Below, one piece after another: positions 51,891 through 60,799 of a DNA stretch of 64,000 nt. The notes beneath the pieces are model-generated. The model was not told where the DNA came from. It worked only from the letters and a program-made list of their open reading frames with translations, and did no database searches. Source of the stretch: Pseudomonas sp. KU43P (GTDB lineage: Bacteria; Pseudomonadota; Gammaproteobacteria; Pseudomonadales; Pseudomonadaceae); contig NZ_AP019365.1 in the NCBI RefSeq assembly GCF_033095865.1, positions 4,933,501 to 4,997,500 on the forward strand. Direction: 5' to 3'. The first letter of the stretch is position 1; the number at the start of each line of letters is the position of its first letter. The translations under genes and the position numbers were made by a program.

Positions 51891-51947
51891 GGGTGGCTCC
51901 TGTTCATCCAATCAGACGTTGGCGATACCCGCAGGTGCACGTTGGGC

Positions 51948-52118
51948 TTACAGAATTGCCTGAATCTTGGTGAACATTGCGGTGATCTGTGTCGAGATCG
52001 GGGTGACGAAGCCCGCAAGCACCACCGCGACCATCGCCGCGATGACCGCATACTCGATACCCGAAGCGCCGTCTTCACGACGCAGGAATTGCTTGCAGTG
52101 ACGGATGATCTTTTTCAT
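51948..52118 (-). CDS. flp: Flp-family type IVb pilin
   Basis: This 56-residue prepilin has a basic leader (MKKIIRHCKQFLRREDG) and the type IVb processing site G17/A18 with Glu22-Tyr23 at +5/+6 (GASGIEYAV). A hydrophobic helix (AVIAAMVAVVLAGFV) and a short C-terminal tail follow. It is the major subunit of the Tad pilus, cut by the prepilin peptidase encoded at 59846. AAGGAG lies 7 nt upstream of the ATG. It is divergent from cpaB, with about 295 bp between the start codons. Confidence 0.93.
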   Translation of the reverse strand: MKKIIRHCKQFLRREDGASGIEYAVIAAMVAVVLAGFVTPISTQITAMFTKIQAIL

Positions 52119-52161
52119 GACCAGCTCCTTGCGGCGGCGTCGCCGGCGACAGTGGTATCAA

Positions 52162-52375
52162 AGTGACTCCTTTGTGCCATCAAAGAATCGCCAAGCTGGT
52201 GGCAACTGCAAACATAAAAAAGCATTAATCACTTAGTGATACTCCTAAAGATGTAATCCCCTTTTGTCACTTAACCATCTGTTTTTATTGGTTTTGACTG
52301 CAAGCGTTAAAAAAATCTGTTGGCCTCAATGGCGAAAAGCGATGACTGCACTAACGTGCAATAGCGAAATAGTGA
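52162..52375. promoter_or_regulatory. Cluster of AGTGA/TCACT motifs between flp and cpaB
   Basis: AGTGA occurs at 52162-52166 (AAGTGACTCC), 52235-52239 and 52371-52375 (TAGTGACTTT). Its inverse TCACT occurs at 52229-52233 and 52267-52271 (TTGTCACTTA). The middle pair forms the perfect palindrome ATCACT-T-AGTGAT (52228-52240). The approximately 295-bp region between the flp and cpaB starts is AT-rich and otherwise empty, so these are candidate regulator sites for the divergent pilus promoters. Confidence 0.4.
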
Positions 52376-52413
52376 CTTTTTGCCAGCGCTCGTTCCACGC
52401 AGGGAGGCCAGAA

Positions 52414-53358
52414 ATGAGCAGTCGCATGACCATGATCCTGGCTGCACTTTTCCTGCTTGGGGCATTGCTGGCAGGCTACTGGGGATTCGTGCTGAGCCGC
52501 CCTGCCGAGCCCCCCGAGCCTGCCGGCGCCGGCACAGAACAGCCTGTCGCCGTGACGCCAGCGCCTGCCCCACAGCCCCCTGAACCCCTGCGCTCGCCGA
52601 TTGTGGTACTGCGTAAGGCACTGCCGGCCAATACCCCCGTCACCGAAGGCGACGTGCTCGTCGAGCGCCTGCAAGTGACGCCCGCCGGCGCGTTCCAGGC
52701 AATCGAACAGGTCATTGGCCGTGCTAGCCCAAGGCCCCTTGCAGCCGGCAGTTGGCTGGGAGAATCCAGTTTCGAAGGCGGTGGGCCGCTGGCACGAATG
52801 ATCCGCGCCAACGAGCGCGCCGTTGCGATCGGCGTGGACGAAGTCATCGGTGCTGCCGGGCAGATGTACCCCGGTGATTATGTGGACGTGCTGCTGTACC
52901 TGCGCGAAGAAACCAGCAACCCGCAGTCCTCGGCTCAGGTCGTGTTGCCAGCCCTGCGTGTGCTCAGCGTCGGCGAGCAGATGGGCCTGGCCCATGACGG
53001 CCAGCCAGCGCAGAGCGCCGAAGCGCTCAAGGCCCGCCGCGAGCAGGGCAACGCCGGCAACCTCTCAGGCACTCGCACGGTGGTGCTGGCCGTACCCGAA
53101 GCCTTCGCCAGCCGCCTGATGCTGGCGGCCCAGGTCGGCACCCTGCGCCTGGCCGTACGCAGCGCCGACGAACAGCGGCTGGCCCGCTACTGGAGCGGGC
53201 GCGACGCTCAACCCCAGGTCGAAAGCATCAACCGCGAACTCTTCCGCTTTAGCCAACTGTCCCAGGCACCGCTGAGCCAACCTGCCCCCGTCGCCGTCGT
53301 GGCGGGCATGCAGGTGATCCGCGGGGCACAGAATACCGACCACAAAAACACCCCCTGA
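52414..53358 (+). CDS. rcpC: CpaB/RcpC, Tad pilus assembly protein with SAF domain
   Basis: The 314-residue protein has an N-terminal membrane anchor (MILAALFLLGALLAGYWGFVL), a Pro-rich linker, a SAF domain (VVLRKALPANTPVTEGDVLV) and the RcpC domain (AIGVDEVIGAAGQMYPGDYVDVLLY on its conserved stretch MYPGDYVDVLLY). It stabilises or modifies the outer-membrane secretin. ATG 52414 has AGGGAGG 6 nt upstream; a longer reading starting in the promoter region is rejected. It is the first gene of the plus-strand tad operon. Confidence 0.93.
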   Translation: MSSRMTMILAALFLLGALLAGYWGFVLSRPAEPPEPAGAGTEQPVAVTPAPAPQPPEPLRSPIVVLRKALPANTPVTEGDVLVERLQVTPAGAFQAIEQVIGRASPRPLAAGSWLGESSFEGGGPLARMIRANERAVAIGVDEVIGAAGQMYPGDYVDVLLYLREETSNPQSSAQVVLPALRVLSVGEQMGLAHDGQPAQSAEALKARREQGNAGNLSGTRTVVLAVPEAFASRLMLAAQVGTLRLAVRSADEQRLARYWSGRDAQPQVESINRELFRFSQLSQAPLSQPAPVAVVAGMQVIRGAQNTDHKNTP

Positions 53359-53375
53359 CAAGGCAAGGATGCAGT

Positions 53376-54635
53376 ATGCGTAGTTCCGAGCGTTGCAGAT
53401 CCAAACCAGGCTTCGGCCGTGTGTGCCTCGCGCTGCTTCTGGCCGGGGTGCTGGTTCAGGCCAATGCCGCAGGCAAGGGGTGCGAGGCATACGCCCAGTT
53501 GCCCTCGGTGATCGAAATGGATGAGGGCCTGCAACAGGAACTGCGGCTCCCGCTGGCCATCAGCCGCGTGGCCGTCGGCGAGCCGAAGGTGGCCGATGTA
53601 CAGGCCAGCGGCGAACGCGCCGTCCTGGTGACTGCGGTGGGCCCTGGCAATACCACGCTCATGCTGTGGACCGCCTGCTCCCCCACGCCCCATCGGGCCA
53701 TGTTGTTCGTCAAGGGCCGCGCCAGCGTCGACATGGCCGAGGGGGGCCTGCCGCCTTCGCTCGATGCCCAATTGCCAAGCCAGGTTCAGGCCGATATCCG
53801 CTTCGTCGAAGTGCGTCGTACCAAGTACAAGGAAGCCGGCGCGCGGCTGTTCTTCAGTGGTTCGAACAACAGCCTGATCGGCTCGCCCGGTACGGTCCCG
53901 CGCACCTCGGTGACACCGGGTGCGGTACCGATCACACCGCCTGCCATTCCGCTTGACGATGGCGTGTTCAACATTGTGTGGGGAGGCGGCAGCAGCCGTT
54001 TTCTCGCCGCCATCAATGCCTTGGAGAACAGCGGCTTCGCCTACACCCTGGCGCGCCCCAGCCTCACCGTGCTCAGCGGCCTGACCGCAAGTTTCCTGGC
54101 GGGCGGCGAGATCCCGATCCCGGTGCCCAGCGCCGGCAGTGACAGTGTCTCGATCGAATACAAGGAATTCGGCGTGCGCCTGGCGCTGACGCCGACCGTG
54201 GTCAGCCGCGACCGCATCACCCTGAAGATCGCCCCCGAAGTCAGCGAGCTGGACTACAACAACGCGGTGAATATCGCCGGCACGCTGGTGCCGGGGCTGA
54301 GCGTGCGGCGGACCGATACCAGTATTTCGCTGGCCGATGGCGAGAGTTTCATCATCAGCGGCCTGGTCAGCAACAACACCCGCTCATCGGTGGACAAGCT
54401 CCCAGGGCTGGGCAACCTGCCGGTGCTGGGTGCGTTCTTCCGCCAGTCGGCCCTGGTGCGTGAAGAAACCGAGCTGTTGATGATCGTCACCCCGCACCTG
54501 GTCCAGCCCTTGGCCGCCAACGCCCGCCTGCCGCAGTTGCCGGGGGAAGGCCTGCGCACCTACGACCCCAGCTGGGGCCGGCTCTTCTTCATGGAAAACG
54601 GCAACTTCGATGGCCGCAACGGGTTATCACAATGA
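53376..54635 (+). CDS. rcpA: RcpA/CpaC, outer-membrane secretin of the Tad pilus
   Basis: The 419-residue protein has a signal peptide (CLALLLAGVLVQANA), an N-terminal BON/N0-like domain (LRLPLAISRVAVGEPKVADV), and a secretin domain with FLAGGEIPIPVPS, RLALTPTVVSRDRITLKI and LLMIVTPHLVQPL. It forms the outer-membrane pore for Flp fibres. AAGGA lies 6 nt before the ATG. Its stop overlaps tadZ (ATGA). Confidence 0.94.
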   Translation: MRSSERCRSKPGFGRVCLALLLAGVLVQANAAGKGCEAYAQLPSVIEMDEGLQQELRLPLAISRVAVGEPKVADVQASGERAVLVTAVGPGNTTLMLWTACSPTPHRAMLFVKGRASVDMAEGGLPPSLDAQLPSQVQADIRFVEVRRTKYKEAGARLFFSGSNNSLIGSPGTVPRTSVTPGAVPITPPAIPLDDGVFNIVWGGGSSRFLAAINALENSGFAYTLARPSLTVLSGLTASFLAGGEIPIPVPSAGSDSVSIEYKEFGVRLALTPTVVSRDRITLKIAPEVSELDYNNAVNIAGTLVPGLSVRRTDTSISLADGESFIISGLVSNNTRSSVDKLPGLGNLPVLGAFFRQSALVREETELLMIVTPHLVQPLAANARLPQLPGEGLRTYDPSWGRLFFMENGNFDGRNGLSQ

Positions 54636-55822
54636 ACGAGAGCCTCAACCAGACCTTCCTGGGCATCACCCGAAACGAGGAAGACCTGCAATGGCTGCAG
54701 ACCGCTCTGGCCCCTCAGGGCCAGGTGATAGGCGCCAATGCCGGCAACCTCGACGAGCTGCTGGCACTGGTCAACGCGACTTTCAGCAACCTCGTTTTCA
54801 TCGGACTGGACCGTGAACAGCTGGTCAACCAGTGCGCTTTGATCGAGGGCGTGCTGGAAGCCAAACCGATGCTGGCCATCGTCGCGCTGGGCGATGGCAT
54901 GGACAACCAACTGGTGCTGCATGCCATGCGCGCGGGTGCCCGTGATTTCGTCGCCTACGGCTCGCGCGCCAGTGAAGTGGCTGGGCTGGTACGGCGGTTG
55001 GGCAAACGCATGCCCACCGTCACCAGCAACCCCAGCCTGGGCGGCCTGACCGTGTTGTACGGCGCGCAGAGCGCCACCGACGGCGCGTTGTTGACCACGC
55101 ACCTGGCACGGGTGGTACAGGAAAGCGGCCAACAGACGCTGCTGCTCGACCTGGGCATGCCACGTGGCGACAGCCTGGCCCTGCTCGGGCTGGAGGCATC
55201 GTTCTACTTCGGCGATGCCCTGCGCCATCTTCGCCGGCTCGACACCACGCTGATCGACAGCGCCTTCACCCGCGACAAGAAGGGCCTGCGCCTGCTCACC
55301 TACGCCGAGAACGATGAGCCGCTGCGCCAGACCAGCGCGGCCGAGCTGTACATGCTGCTCAGCGCACTGCGCCAGCATTTCCAGCACATCGTCGTGAACC
55401 TGACGGGCCATGCCGACAGCGAGGCCCTGCGCACCCTTGTCAGCCACTGCGACAAGCTGATCGTGTACACCGACCAGAACATCCTCGACTGCCGGCGCAA
55501 CCTCGAAGTGCTGGAGCTTTGGCGTGACCACGGCATCAAGCTGGAACATGCCAGCCTGTTGGTCGACCGCTACCTGAGCAACGTCGCCCCCGATGCCGAC
55601 AGCCTGGCCAAGCGCTATGGCTTGCCCCTGCTCAAGGTCATGCCCGACAGCGCCGAGCTGCGGCTGAACGTTAAGAACCAGGGCCTGAGCCTGTTCGAAC
55701 TGGCCCCGCGCGAAAACCTGACGCAAGCCCTGCGCAGCCTGGGTGAACGGCTGGCGCAGCGCTCGGAAAACCTTTCGCCACCGGCCTTCACCTGGCTGCG
55801 TCGGCTGTGGGGCAGCAAATGA
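54632..55822 (+). CDS. tadZ: TadZ/CpaE, polar localisation ATPase-like protein
   Basis: This 396-residue protein of the MinD/ParA-like TadZ family has an N-terminal receiver-like domain (about 10-130; FSNLVFIGLDREQLVN) and a C-terminal deviant ATPase domain (LGGLTVLYGAQSATDGALLT, LLLDLGMPRGDSLALL, HIVVNLTGH). The canonical Walker A Lys-Gly-Gly-x-Gly-Lys-Thr is absent: the loop reads GAQSATDGALLT. TadZ positions the pilus machine at the pole. Four-base overlaps join it to rcpA and tadA. Confidence 0.92.
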   Translation: MNESLNQTFLGITRNEEDLQWLQTALAPQGQVIGANAGNLDELLALVNATFSNLVFIGLDREQLVNQCALIEGVLEAKPMLAIVALGDGMDNQLVLHAMRAGARDFVAYGSRASEVAGLVRRLGKRMPTVTSNPSLGGLTVLYGAQSATDGALLTTHLARVVQESGQQTLLLDLGMPRGDSLALLGLEASFYFGDALRHLRRLDTTLIDSAFTRDKKGLRLLTYAENDEPLRQTSAAELYMLLSALRQHFQHIVVNLTGHADSEALRTLVSHCDKLIVYTDQNILDCRRNLEVLELWRDHGIKLEHASLLVDRYLSNVAPDADSLAKRYGLPLLKVMPDSAELRLNVKNQGLSLFELAPRENLTQALRSLGERLAQRSENLSPPAFTWLRRLWGSK

Positions 55823-57075
55823 ACGGCGACCTACCCTTTGGCGGCCAGCAGCATGCCTCTAGCGACCCTTATGCACTCAAGCGCGCACTGCACCGCTTTG
55901 CCATCGATGCCATCGAAGACAGCGGCCGCAACCTGCTGGAAGGCGCGCGCCCGGCACTGACCCAGTTCGTGCTGGAGCAGGTCGGCGATTACGTCGCGCG
56001 GCTGCGCCTGGCGTTGTCACGCTACGAAATGGAGCGCCTGGCCGAAGAGCTGGTCGACGAGCTGACCGGGTTCGGCCCACTGGAGGTGCTGCTGCGCGAT
56101 GCCAGCGTCACCGAGATCCTGGTCAACGGGCCACACCGGGTGTTCGTCGAGCGGGCCGGCCAGTTGCAACAGACCGACCTGCGGTTCATCGATGCGCATC
56201 ACGTCGAGCGCGTCATGCAGCGAATCCTGGCTCCGCTCGGGCGGCGCCTAGACGAATCTTCGCCGATGGTCGATGCGCGCATGCCGGACGGCAGTCGGGT
56301 CAACGCGATCATCCCACCGGTGGCGCTGGATGGCCCGTGCCTGTCGATCCGCAAGTTCCGCCAGGACATGCTCAAGAGTGCCGACCTGCTCGCCACCCGG
56401 GCCATCGACCAGCACATCTTCGACTTCCTCGAACGTGCCGTGGGTCGGCGCTGCAACATCCTGGTCAGCGGCGGCACCGGCACCGGCAAGACCACCCTGC
56501 TCAACATCCTCAGCCAGATGATCGCCCCGCGCGAGCGCCTGGTCACCATCGAAGACGTGGCCGAACTGCAGCTGCACCACCCCCACGTGGTACGCCTGGA
56601 AACCCGCCCCCCGAATGCCGAGGGGCACGGCGAGATCAAGGCCAGCGAACTGATCCGCAACGCCCTGCGTATGCGCCCGGACCGCATCATCCTCGGTGAA
56701 ATCCGCGGCACCGAAGTGCTCGATGTGCTCACGGCCATGAACACCGGGCACGACGGCTCGATGAGCACCGTGCACGCCAACACCGCGCAGGATGCCCTGC
56801 TGCGCCTGGAAACCCTGGTCGGCCTGAGCGGGCGGCAGATCGCCGAGAAGACCTTGCGGCAGATGGTCTGCGCAGCGCTCGACGTGGTGATCCAGCTTGC
56901 CCGCCTGCCCGATGGCCGGCGCTGCGTCAGCGAGGTGCTGGAAGTGGTGGGTGTGCGCGACGATGTGTACGTGACCAACACCCTGTTCCGCCTCGATCGG
57001 CGCGGCGGCGACACCTTCCTGCGTGAAGCGCCCAACCCTGCCGGCAGCAAGCTGCGCCTTGAAGGTGCGCCATGA
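55819..57075 (+). CDS. tadA: TadA/CpaF, pilus secretion ATPase
   Basis: The 418-residue ATPase has the CpaF-type N-terminus (RLAEELVDELTGFGPLEVLL, VTEILVNGPHRVFVE), Walker A SGGTGTGKTTLL, the Asp box TIEDVAELQL, Walker B RIILGEIRG and the His box MSTVHANTAQ. It powers Flp assembly with TadB and TadC. The ATG at 55819 overlaps the tadZ stop (ATGA); the GTG at 55807 is less likely. Confidence 0.96.
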   Translation: MNGDLPFGGQQHASSDPYALKRALHRFAIDAIEDSGRNLLEGARPALTQFVLEQVGDYVARLRLALSRYEMERLAEELVDELTGFGPLEVLLRDASVTEILVNGPHRVFVERAGQLQQTDLRFIDAHHVERVMQRILAPLGRRLDESSPMVDARMPDGSRVNAIIPPVALDGPCLSIRKFRQDMLKSADLLATRAIDQHIFDFLERAVGRRCNILVSGGTGTGKTTLLNILSQMIAPRERLVTIEDVAELQLHHPHVVRLETRPPNAEGHGEIKASELIRNALRMRPDRIILGEIRGTEVLDVLTAMNTGHDGSMSTVHANTAQDALLRLETLVGLSGRQIAEKTLRQMVCAALDVVIQLARLPDGRRCVSEVLEVVGVRDDVYVTNTLFRLDRRGGDTFLREAPNPAGSKLRLEGAP

Positions 57076-57953
57076 TCGGCCCCCTGCTGCTGGCGCTGGC
57101 GCCGCTGCTGATGGGCGTTTCCCTGGTGCTGTTTCGCAAGGGCCTGTACAAGCGCAGCGAACAGCGGATTCTCCAGCGCCTGGGGCGGGCCGTACAGGTC
57201 GTACGCAGTGGCAATACGCGGCGCGACTGGCTTGAGCCGCTGCTGCAACGGGCAGGGCTGGGCGCCACCGACTGGCACCCACAGCGCTGGCTGTTTGCCT
57301 GGCTGGGCCTGGCGCTAGTGGCCCTGCTGGGCGCCGGCTGGGTAGCTGCACTGATGGTGGTGGTGAGCATGCCATTGTTGGCCTACTTCACCCTCAGCGC
57401 CCTGTACCGGCGACGTGTGCGCCAGCTGGTAGAGCAGTTGCCGGCGTTGCTGGACTACAGCGTGCGCAGCCTCAAGGCTGGCCGCACGCTCAACGATGCT
57501 GTGCTCGGGGGTATCGATGGCACCCGTGAACCCTTGCGCTCGACCATGACCCGGGTGCGGCGCAACGTGCAGCTTGGGGTACCGCTGGACGACGCAGTAA
57601 GCGAGTTTGCCGAGCTGTATGACCAGGACGAACTGCGCCTGTTCGCCATGGGGCTGCGCATCAACCAGCGCTACGGCGGCAACACCAGCGAGCTGATGGA
57701 GAACCTGATCAAGCTGATCCGCGAGCGTGAACAAGGCGCCCGCCAACTCAAGGCCATGACCGGCGAAACCCGTATCACCGCGATGATTCTCGGCGCCTTG
57801 CCGCTGTGCATGGCCGGTTACTTCCTGATGGCCAACCCGCGCTATCTACTGGCCATGTGGCATGACAGCAGCGGCCAGATGATGCTGTTGCTGGCATTCG
57901 CCCTGCAGGTGCTTGGCTGCCTGGTACTGTGGCGCATGATGAGGAGCCTGTGA
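57072..57953 (+). CDS. tadB: TadB, inner-membrane platform protein
   Basis: The 293-residue protein has an N-terminal membrane segment, a central pair (LFAWLGLALVALLGAGWVAA, LMVVVSMPLLAYFTL), a cytosolic GspF-like helical domain (LLDYSVRSLKAGRTLNDAV, FAMGLRINQRYGGNTSELME) and C-terminal helices. It forms the assembly platform with TadC. The start overlaps the tadA stop by four bases. Confidence 0.95.
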   Translation: MIGPLLLALAPLLMGVSLVLFRKGLYKRSEQRILQRLGRAVQVVRSGNTRRDWLEPLLQRAGLGATDWHPQRWLFAWLGLALVALLGAGWVAALMVVVSMPLLAYFTLSALYRRRVRQLVEQLPALLDYSVRSLKAGRTLNDAVLGGIDGTREPLRSTMTRVRRNVQLGVPLDDAVSEFAELYDQDELRLFAMGLRINQRYGGNTSELMENLIKLIREREQGARQLKAMTGETRITAMILGALPLCMAGYFLMANPRYLLAMWHDSSGQMMLLLAFALQVLGCLVLWRMMRSL

Positions 57954-57955
57954 CC

Positions 57956-58843
57956 ATGGCCTTGCTGCTCTGCGCCCTGTGCCTGTTCCTGGCGGCTTGC
58001 CTGCTCGGCCTGCAGGCCGCCCGTCAGCTGCGGGCCCGCTACCTGGTCGCTCGGCGGCTGCAAGGGCGGCTGGCGCGCGACGAGCGCCTCGGTGACTGGC
58101 TGCACTGGCTGGGCAGCAGCCCACTGGGGCAACGCTTGCAGAAACTGGACGGTGAAAGCCAGGCGCTGCTCGACCGTGTCGGCTGGCGTCGCAGCCGCCA
58201 GCGAGCGCTGTTCGCCGCCGTGCAGCTGGGGTTGCCGATAGTGACGGTCGTACTGACCTTGCTGCTGCAACAAGGTGTGAGCGGCGGTGATGGGGCGCAC
58301 TGGCTGATCTGGCCACTGTGCGCGCTGGGGGCCAGTTATCTGCTGCCCAAGCGCGTGCTGGCTGCCGCCGCCAAACGCCGCCAGCAACGGATCGCCCTGG
58401 AAGTGAGCCTGATGATTCCGCTGCTGCGCATCCTCTTCGAAACCGGGCTGGCCGTGGAGCAGGCGTTGCGTGTGCTGAGCCGGGAAGGCCGAGCGCTGGT
58501 GCCGGAGATCAGCGAAGAGCTGCGCCAGATACTGCACCGGGTGGACTCGGGCTTGGCGCTCGGGCCGGAACTGGAAAAGACGGCAGGGGTGCTGGCCGTG
58601 GACGAATTCACCGACACCTGCGTGATTCTCCAGCAATTGCTGACACAGGGCAGTGGCGCGATGAAGTCGCTGCTGGCGCTCAAGGATCTGCTGGATGACC
58701 GGCGCCTGACGCGCCTGCAGGAACGGGTATCGAAAATGTCGGCAAAGATGTCGGCGGTGATGATGGTATTCCTCTTCCCGGCGTTGCTCATCGTCCTGGC
58801 CGGGCCGGGGTTTTCTGCATTGGCGCGGGCGTTGAGCCCCTAG
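57956..58843 (+). CDS. tadC: TadC, inner-membrane platform protein
   Basis: The 295-residue protein has an N-terminal membrane helix (ALLLCALCLFLAACLLGL), a central pair, a GspF domain (LLRILFETGLAVEQALRVLS, FTDTCVILQQLLTQGSGAM) and a C-terminal helix with MMVFLFPALLIVLAGPGF. ATG 57956 has GAGGAG 10 nt upstream, and the gene begins 2 nt after tadB. It pairs with TadB in the platform. Confidence 0.94.
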   Translation: MALLLCALCLFLAACLLGLQAARQLRARYLVARRLQGRLARDERLGDWLHWLGSSPLGQRLQKLDGESQALLDRVGWRRSRQRALFAAVQLGLPIVTVVLTLLLQQGVSGGDGAHWLIWPLCALGASYLLPKRVLAAAAKRRQQRIALEVSLMIPLLRILFETGLAVEQALRVLSREGRALVPEISEELRQILHRVDSGLALGPELEKTAGVLAVDEFTDTCVILQQLLTQGSGAMKSLLALKDLLDDRRLTRLQERVSKMSAKMSAVMMVFLFPALLIVLAGPGFSALARALSP

Positions 58844-58852
58844 GGAGAGAGG

Positions 58853-59554
58853 ATGAAAGCAATCCTGTTGTTCACCAGCCTGGTGCTGCTGGCCGGTTGC
58901 GCCGGCCAACAGCCCGAGAGCTTGCGGCAATTGTTCGGTACGTCCAGTTGCACCAAGCCCGACGCCGACCAACAACTGTCGCTGAACCTGGCGGACGAGA
59001 TGCTCAACGAAGGCCGCCCGCATGCCAGCCTGGCGCACCTGGAGCAATTGCCCAACACCCTCGACCAGGTACGCCTGCGCAAAGCTCGGGTGTCGCGCCT
59101 GCTCGGGCGCAGCGAGGCCGAGCCGCTGTACCGCAGCCTGCTGGGCGGCTGCCTGGCCGCCGAAGGCGAGCACGGCCTTGGCCAGCTTGCCTCGGCCCGT
59201 GGCGACGACGTGCAGGCGCTGCAGAACCTGCAGCGCGCCGTGCGCCTTGCACCGACCGATGAGCGCGTGCGCAACGACTTGGGCGTGGTGTTGATGAGCC
59301 TGGGGCGCTATGAGCAGGCGCGCTTCGAATTCCTCACGGCCATCGAACTGAAAGATGACAACCCGCTGCCGGCGGTCAACCTGGTGACGCTATCGCTGCT
59401 GCAGGACAACTGGCAGCAGGCTACCGACCTGGTCAGCCGGCTCGGGCTCAAGCCCGAGCAGTTTGCCCAGGCCCAGGCTCGCTTCAGCCAGATCAAGGCC
59501 AGCGGGCGCGGGCCGCTGGCCTCGGCCAATCGCTCGACCGAGATGCTCAACTGA
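58853..59554 (+). CDS. tadD: TadD, TPR lipoprotein
   Basis: The 233-residue lipoprotein has a signal LLFTSLVLLAGC with Cys16 and TPR repeats (ALQNLQRAVRLAPTDERVRN, YEQARFEFLTAIELKDDNP). TadD is thought to help secretin assembly as a pilotin. GAGAGAGG precedes the ATG, 9 nt after tadC. Confidence 0.93.
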   Translation: MKAILLFTSLVLLAGCAGQQPESLRQLFGTSSCTKPDADQQLSLNLADEMLNEGRPHASLAHLEQLPNTLDQVRLRKARVSRLLGRSEAEPLYRSLLGGCLAAEGEHGLGQLASARGDDVQALQNLQRAVRLAPTDERVRNDLGVVLMSLGRYEQARFEFLTAIELKDDNPLPAVNLVTLSLLQDNWQQATDLVSRLGLKPEQFAQAQARFSQIKASGRGPLASANRSTEMLN

Positions 59555-59570
59555 CGCAAAGGAGAGGCTG

Positions 59571-59834
59571 ATGATCCGCTTTGCAATTGTGCTGGCGTGC
59601 TGCGCCAGCGTCTTTTCGGCCTGGGCAGATGACGCCCCACACCAGCATTCGACTGAGCTGACCGCGACCGAAGCGTTGCTCCAGGTGCAGTCCAGTGGTG
59701 AGCAGGCATCGAACAAGCTGCAGGTGCAGACGGCACGCGAGCGCGACCTGTCGAAGCAGCGTTGGCTGGAGACGTACAAATACGCTATCCCGGATTTCTA
59801 TCGCTGGGAGCGGGTGAAGTCGAGCAACAACTGA
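59571..59834 (+). CDS. DUF3613 small exported protein of the Tad locus
   Basis: The 87-residue product has a signal peptide (FAIVLACCASVFSAWA, cleavage before DDAPHQ) and a Gln/Ser-rich mature part ending YKYAIPDFYRWERVKSSN, matching the DUF3613 proteins that often end tad operons. AAAGGAG lies 6 nt upstream of the ATG, so the longer frame starting inside tadD is rejected. Function is unknown. Confidence 0.85.
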   Translation: MIRFAIVLACCASVFSAWADDAPHQHSTELTATEALLQVQSSGEQASNKLQVQTARERDLSKQRWLETYKYAIPDFYRWERVKSSNN

Positions 59835-59845
59835 AACGGGCCTGC

Positions 59846-60286
59846 TCAAGACAAGCACACACTGGCCAGCACGAACCCCACCAGCACACTGGGTGCGAAC
59901 GGCTGCTTGTCGCCCGCCTGCCCTGCCCCGCGCCGCCACAGCCGCCTGGCGAGCGCCCATAGCAGCATCGCCCCACCAGCCCCGATAAAGGTGCCCAGCA
60001 CATACGCCTGGCTGGTGGCCAGGGCCAGCGCGCCAAGCAGCTTGACGTCACCGGCACCAAAGCGACCGAACATATACCCCGGCAACGTCAGCAACAACAC
60101 GATGGCCAGCGCCCAGCCGGCATCACTGGCCTGAGCGCCGACCCAGCTGTGTCCGGTCGCCAGTAGCCATGCCAGCGCACACGCGGCACCGCCCAGCGTG
60201 AAGACGTTGGAGATTTGCCGCTCACGCATATCCTGCCCCGAGCACAAGGCAAGCCAGGCCAGCAGGACAACGCTAGATATTGGCAA
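59846..60286 (-). CDS. fppA: TadV/FppA/CpaA-type prepilin peptidase
   Basis: The 146-residue A24 aspartic peptidase lacks the methylase domain, as TadV/FppA enzymes do. Catalytic Asp19 lies in CSGQDMRERQISN and Asp80 in the GxGD motif FGAGDVKLLGA. Several membrane helices are evident. The start is inferred as TTG 60286 (AGGGA 7 nt upstream); the first in-frame ATG would remove Asp19. It cleaves the leaders of Flp and the TadE/F pseudopilin. It is convergent with the DUF3613 gene and divergent from tadF. Confidence 0.92.
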   Translation of the reverse strand: MPISSVVLLAWLALCSGQDMRERQISNVFTLGGAACALAWLLATGHSWVGAQASDAGWALAIVLLLTLPGYMFGRFGAGDVKLLGALALATSQAYVLGTFIGAGGAMLLWALARRLWRRGAGQAGDKQPFAPSVLVGFVLASVCLS

Positions 60287-60355
60287 TTGGCCATCCCTGT
60301 TCGTCGAACGGTTCTATGCTGTTACTCAGGATCCATCGTCAGGGTAGACGCGAAC

Positions 60356-60799
60356 ATGCAAGCAGGCCCGGCAAAACGGCAAAAAGGCGCGGCAGCCCTG
60401 GAGTTCGTCGCCGTCTTCATGATCTTTTTCTCAGTATTCTACGGGTTGGTCAGCTACACCCTGCCGATGCTGATGCTGCAGTCGTTCAACCAGGCCAGCA
60501 GCGAGGCGGTGCGCCGCTGCGTTGCCCTGGACCCGAACAGCGCCAGCTATGCCGCCGATATGCAGGTACTGGCCCATCAGGTGATCCGCGACCAGTTGGC
60601 CTGGATGCCCGCCCCACTCAAATTCGACCCCGCCAGCGATGCGCAGGTGACACTCGATGCCAGCAAGCTGCTGAAAGTGACCATCAACTACCCCAAGGAC
60701 AAACTGACCAATGTCTTGCCGTTGCTGGTGATACCCATCATTGGCGAAGTGCCTAACCTGCCGGCAATGTTGAAGGCCGAAGCGAGTCTGCAACTGTGA
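60356..60799 (+). CDS. tadF: TadE/TadF-type pseudopilin
   Basis: The 147-residue protein has the pseudopilin leader and cleavage site G11/A12 with Glu16 at +5 (GAAALEFVAVF), a hydrophobic helix (VFMIFFSVFYGLVSYTLPML) and a soluble domain containing one Cys (AVRRCVALD). By position next to a PprA-like kinase it corresponds to the P. aeruginosa tadF gene. ATG 60356 is chosen over upstream frames because the leader begins there. The stop overlaps the kinase start as GTGA. Confidence 0.88.
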   Translation: MQAGPAKRQKGAAALEFVAVFMIFFSVFYGLVSYTLPMLMLQSFNQASSEAVRRCVALDPNSASYAADMQVLAHQVIRDQLAWMPAPLKFDPASDAQVTLDASKLLKVTINYPKDKLTNVLPLLVIPIIGEVPNLPAMLKAEASLQL

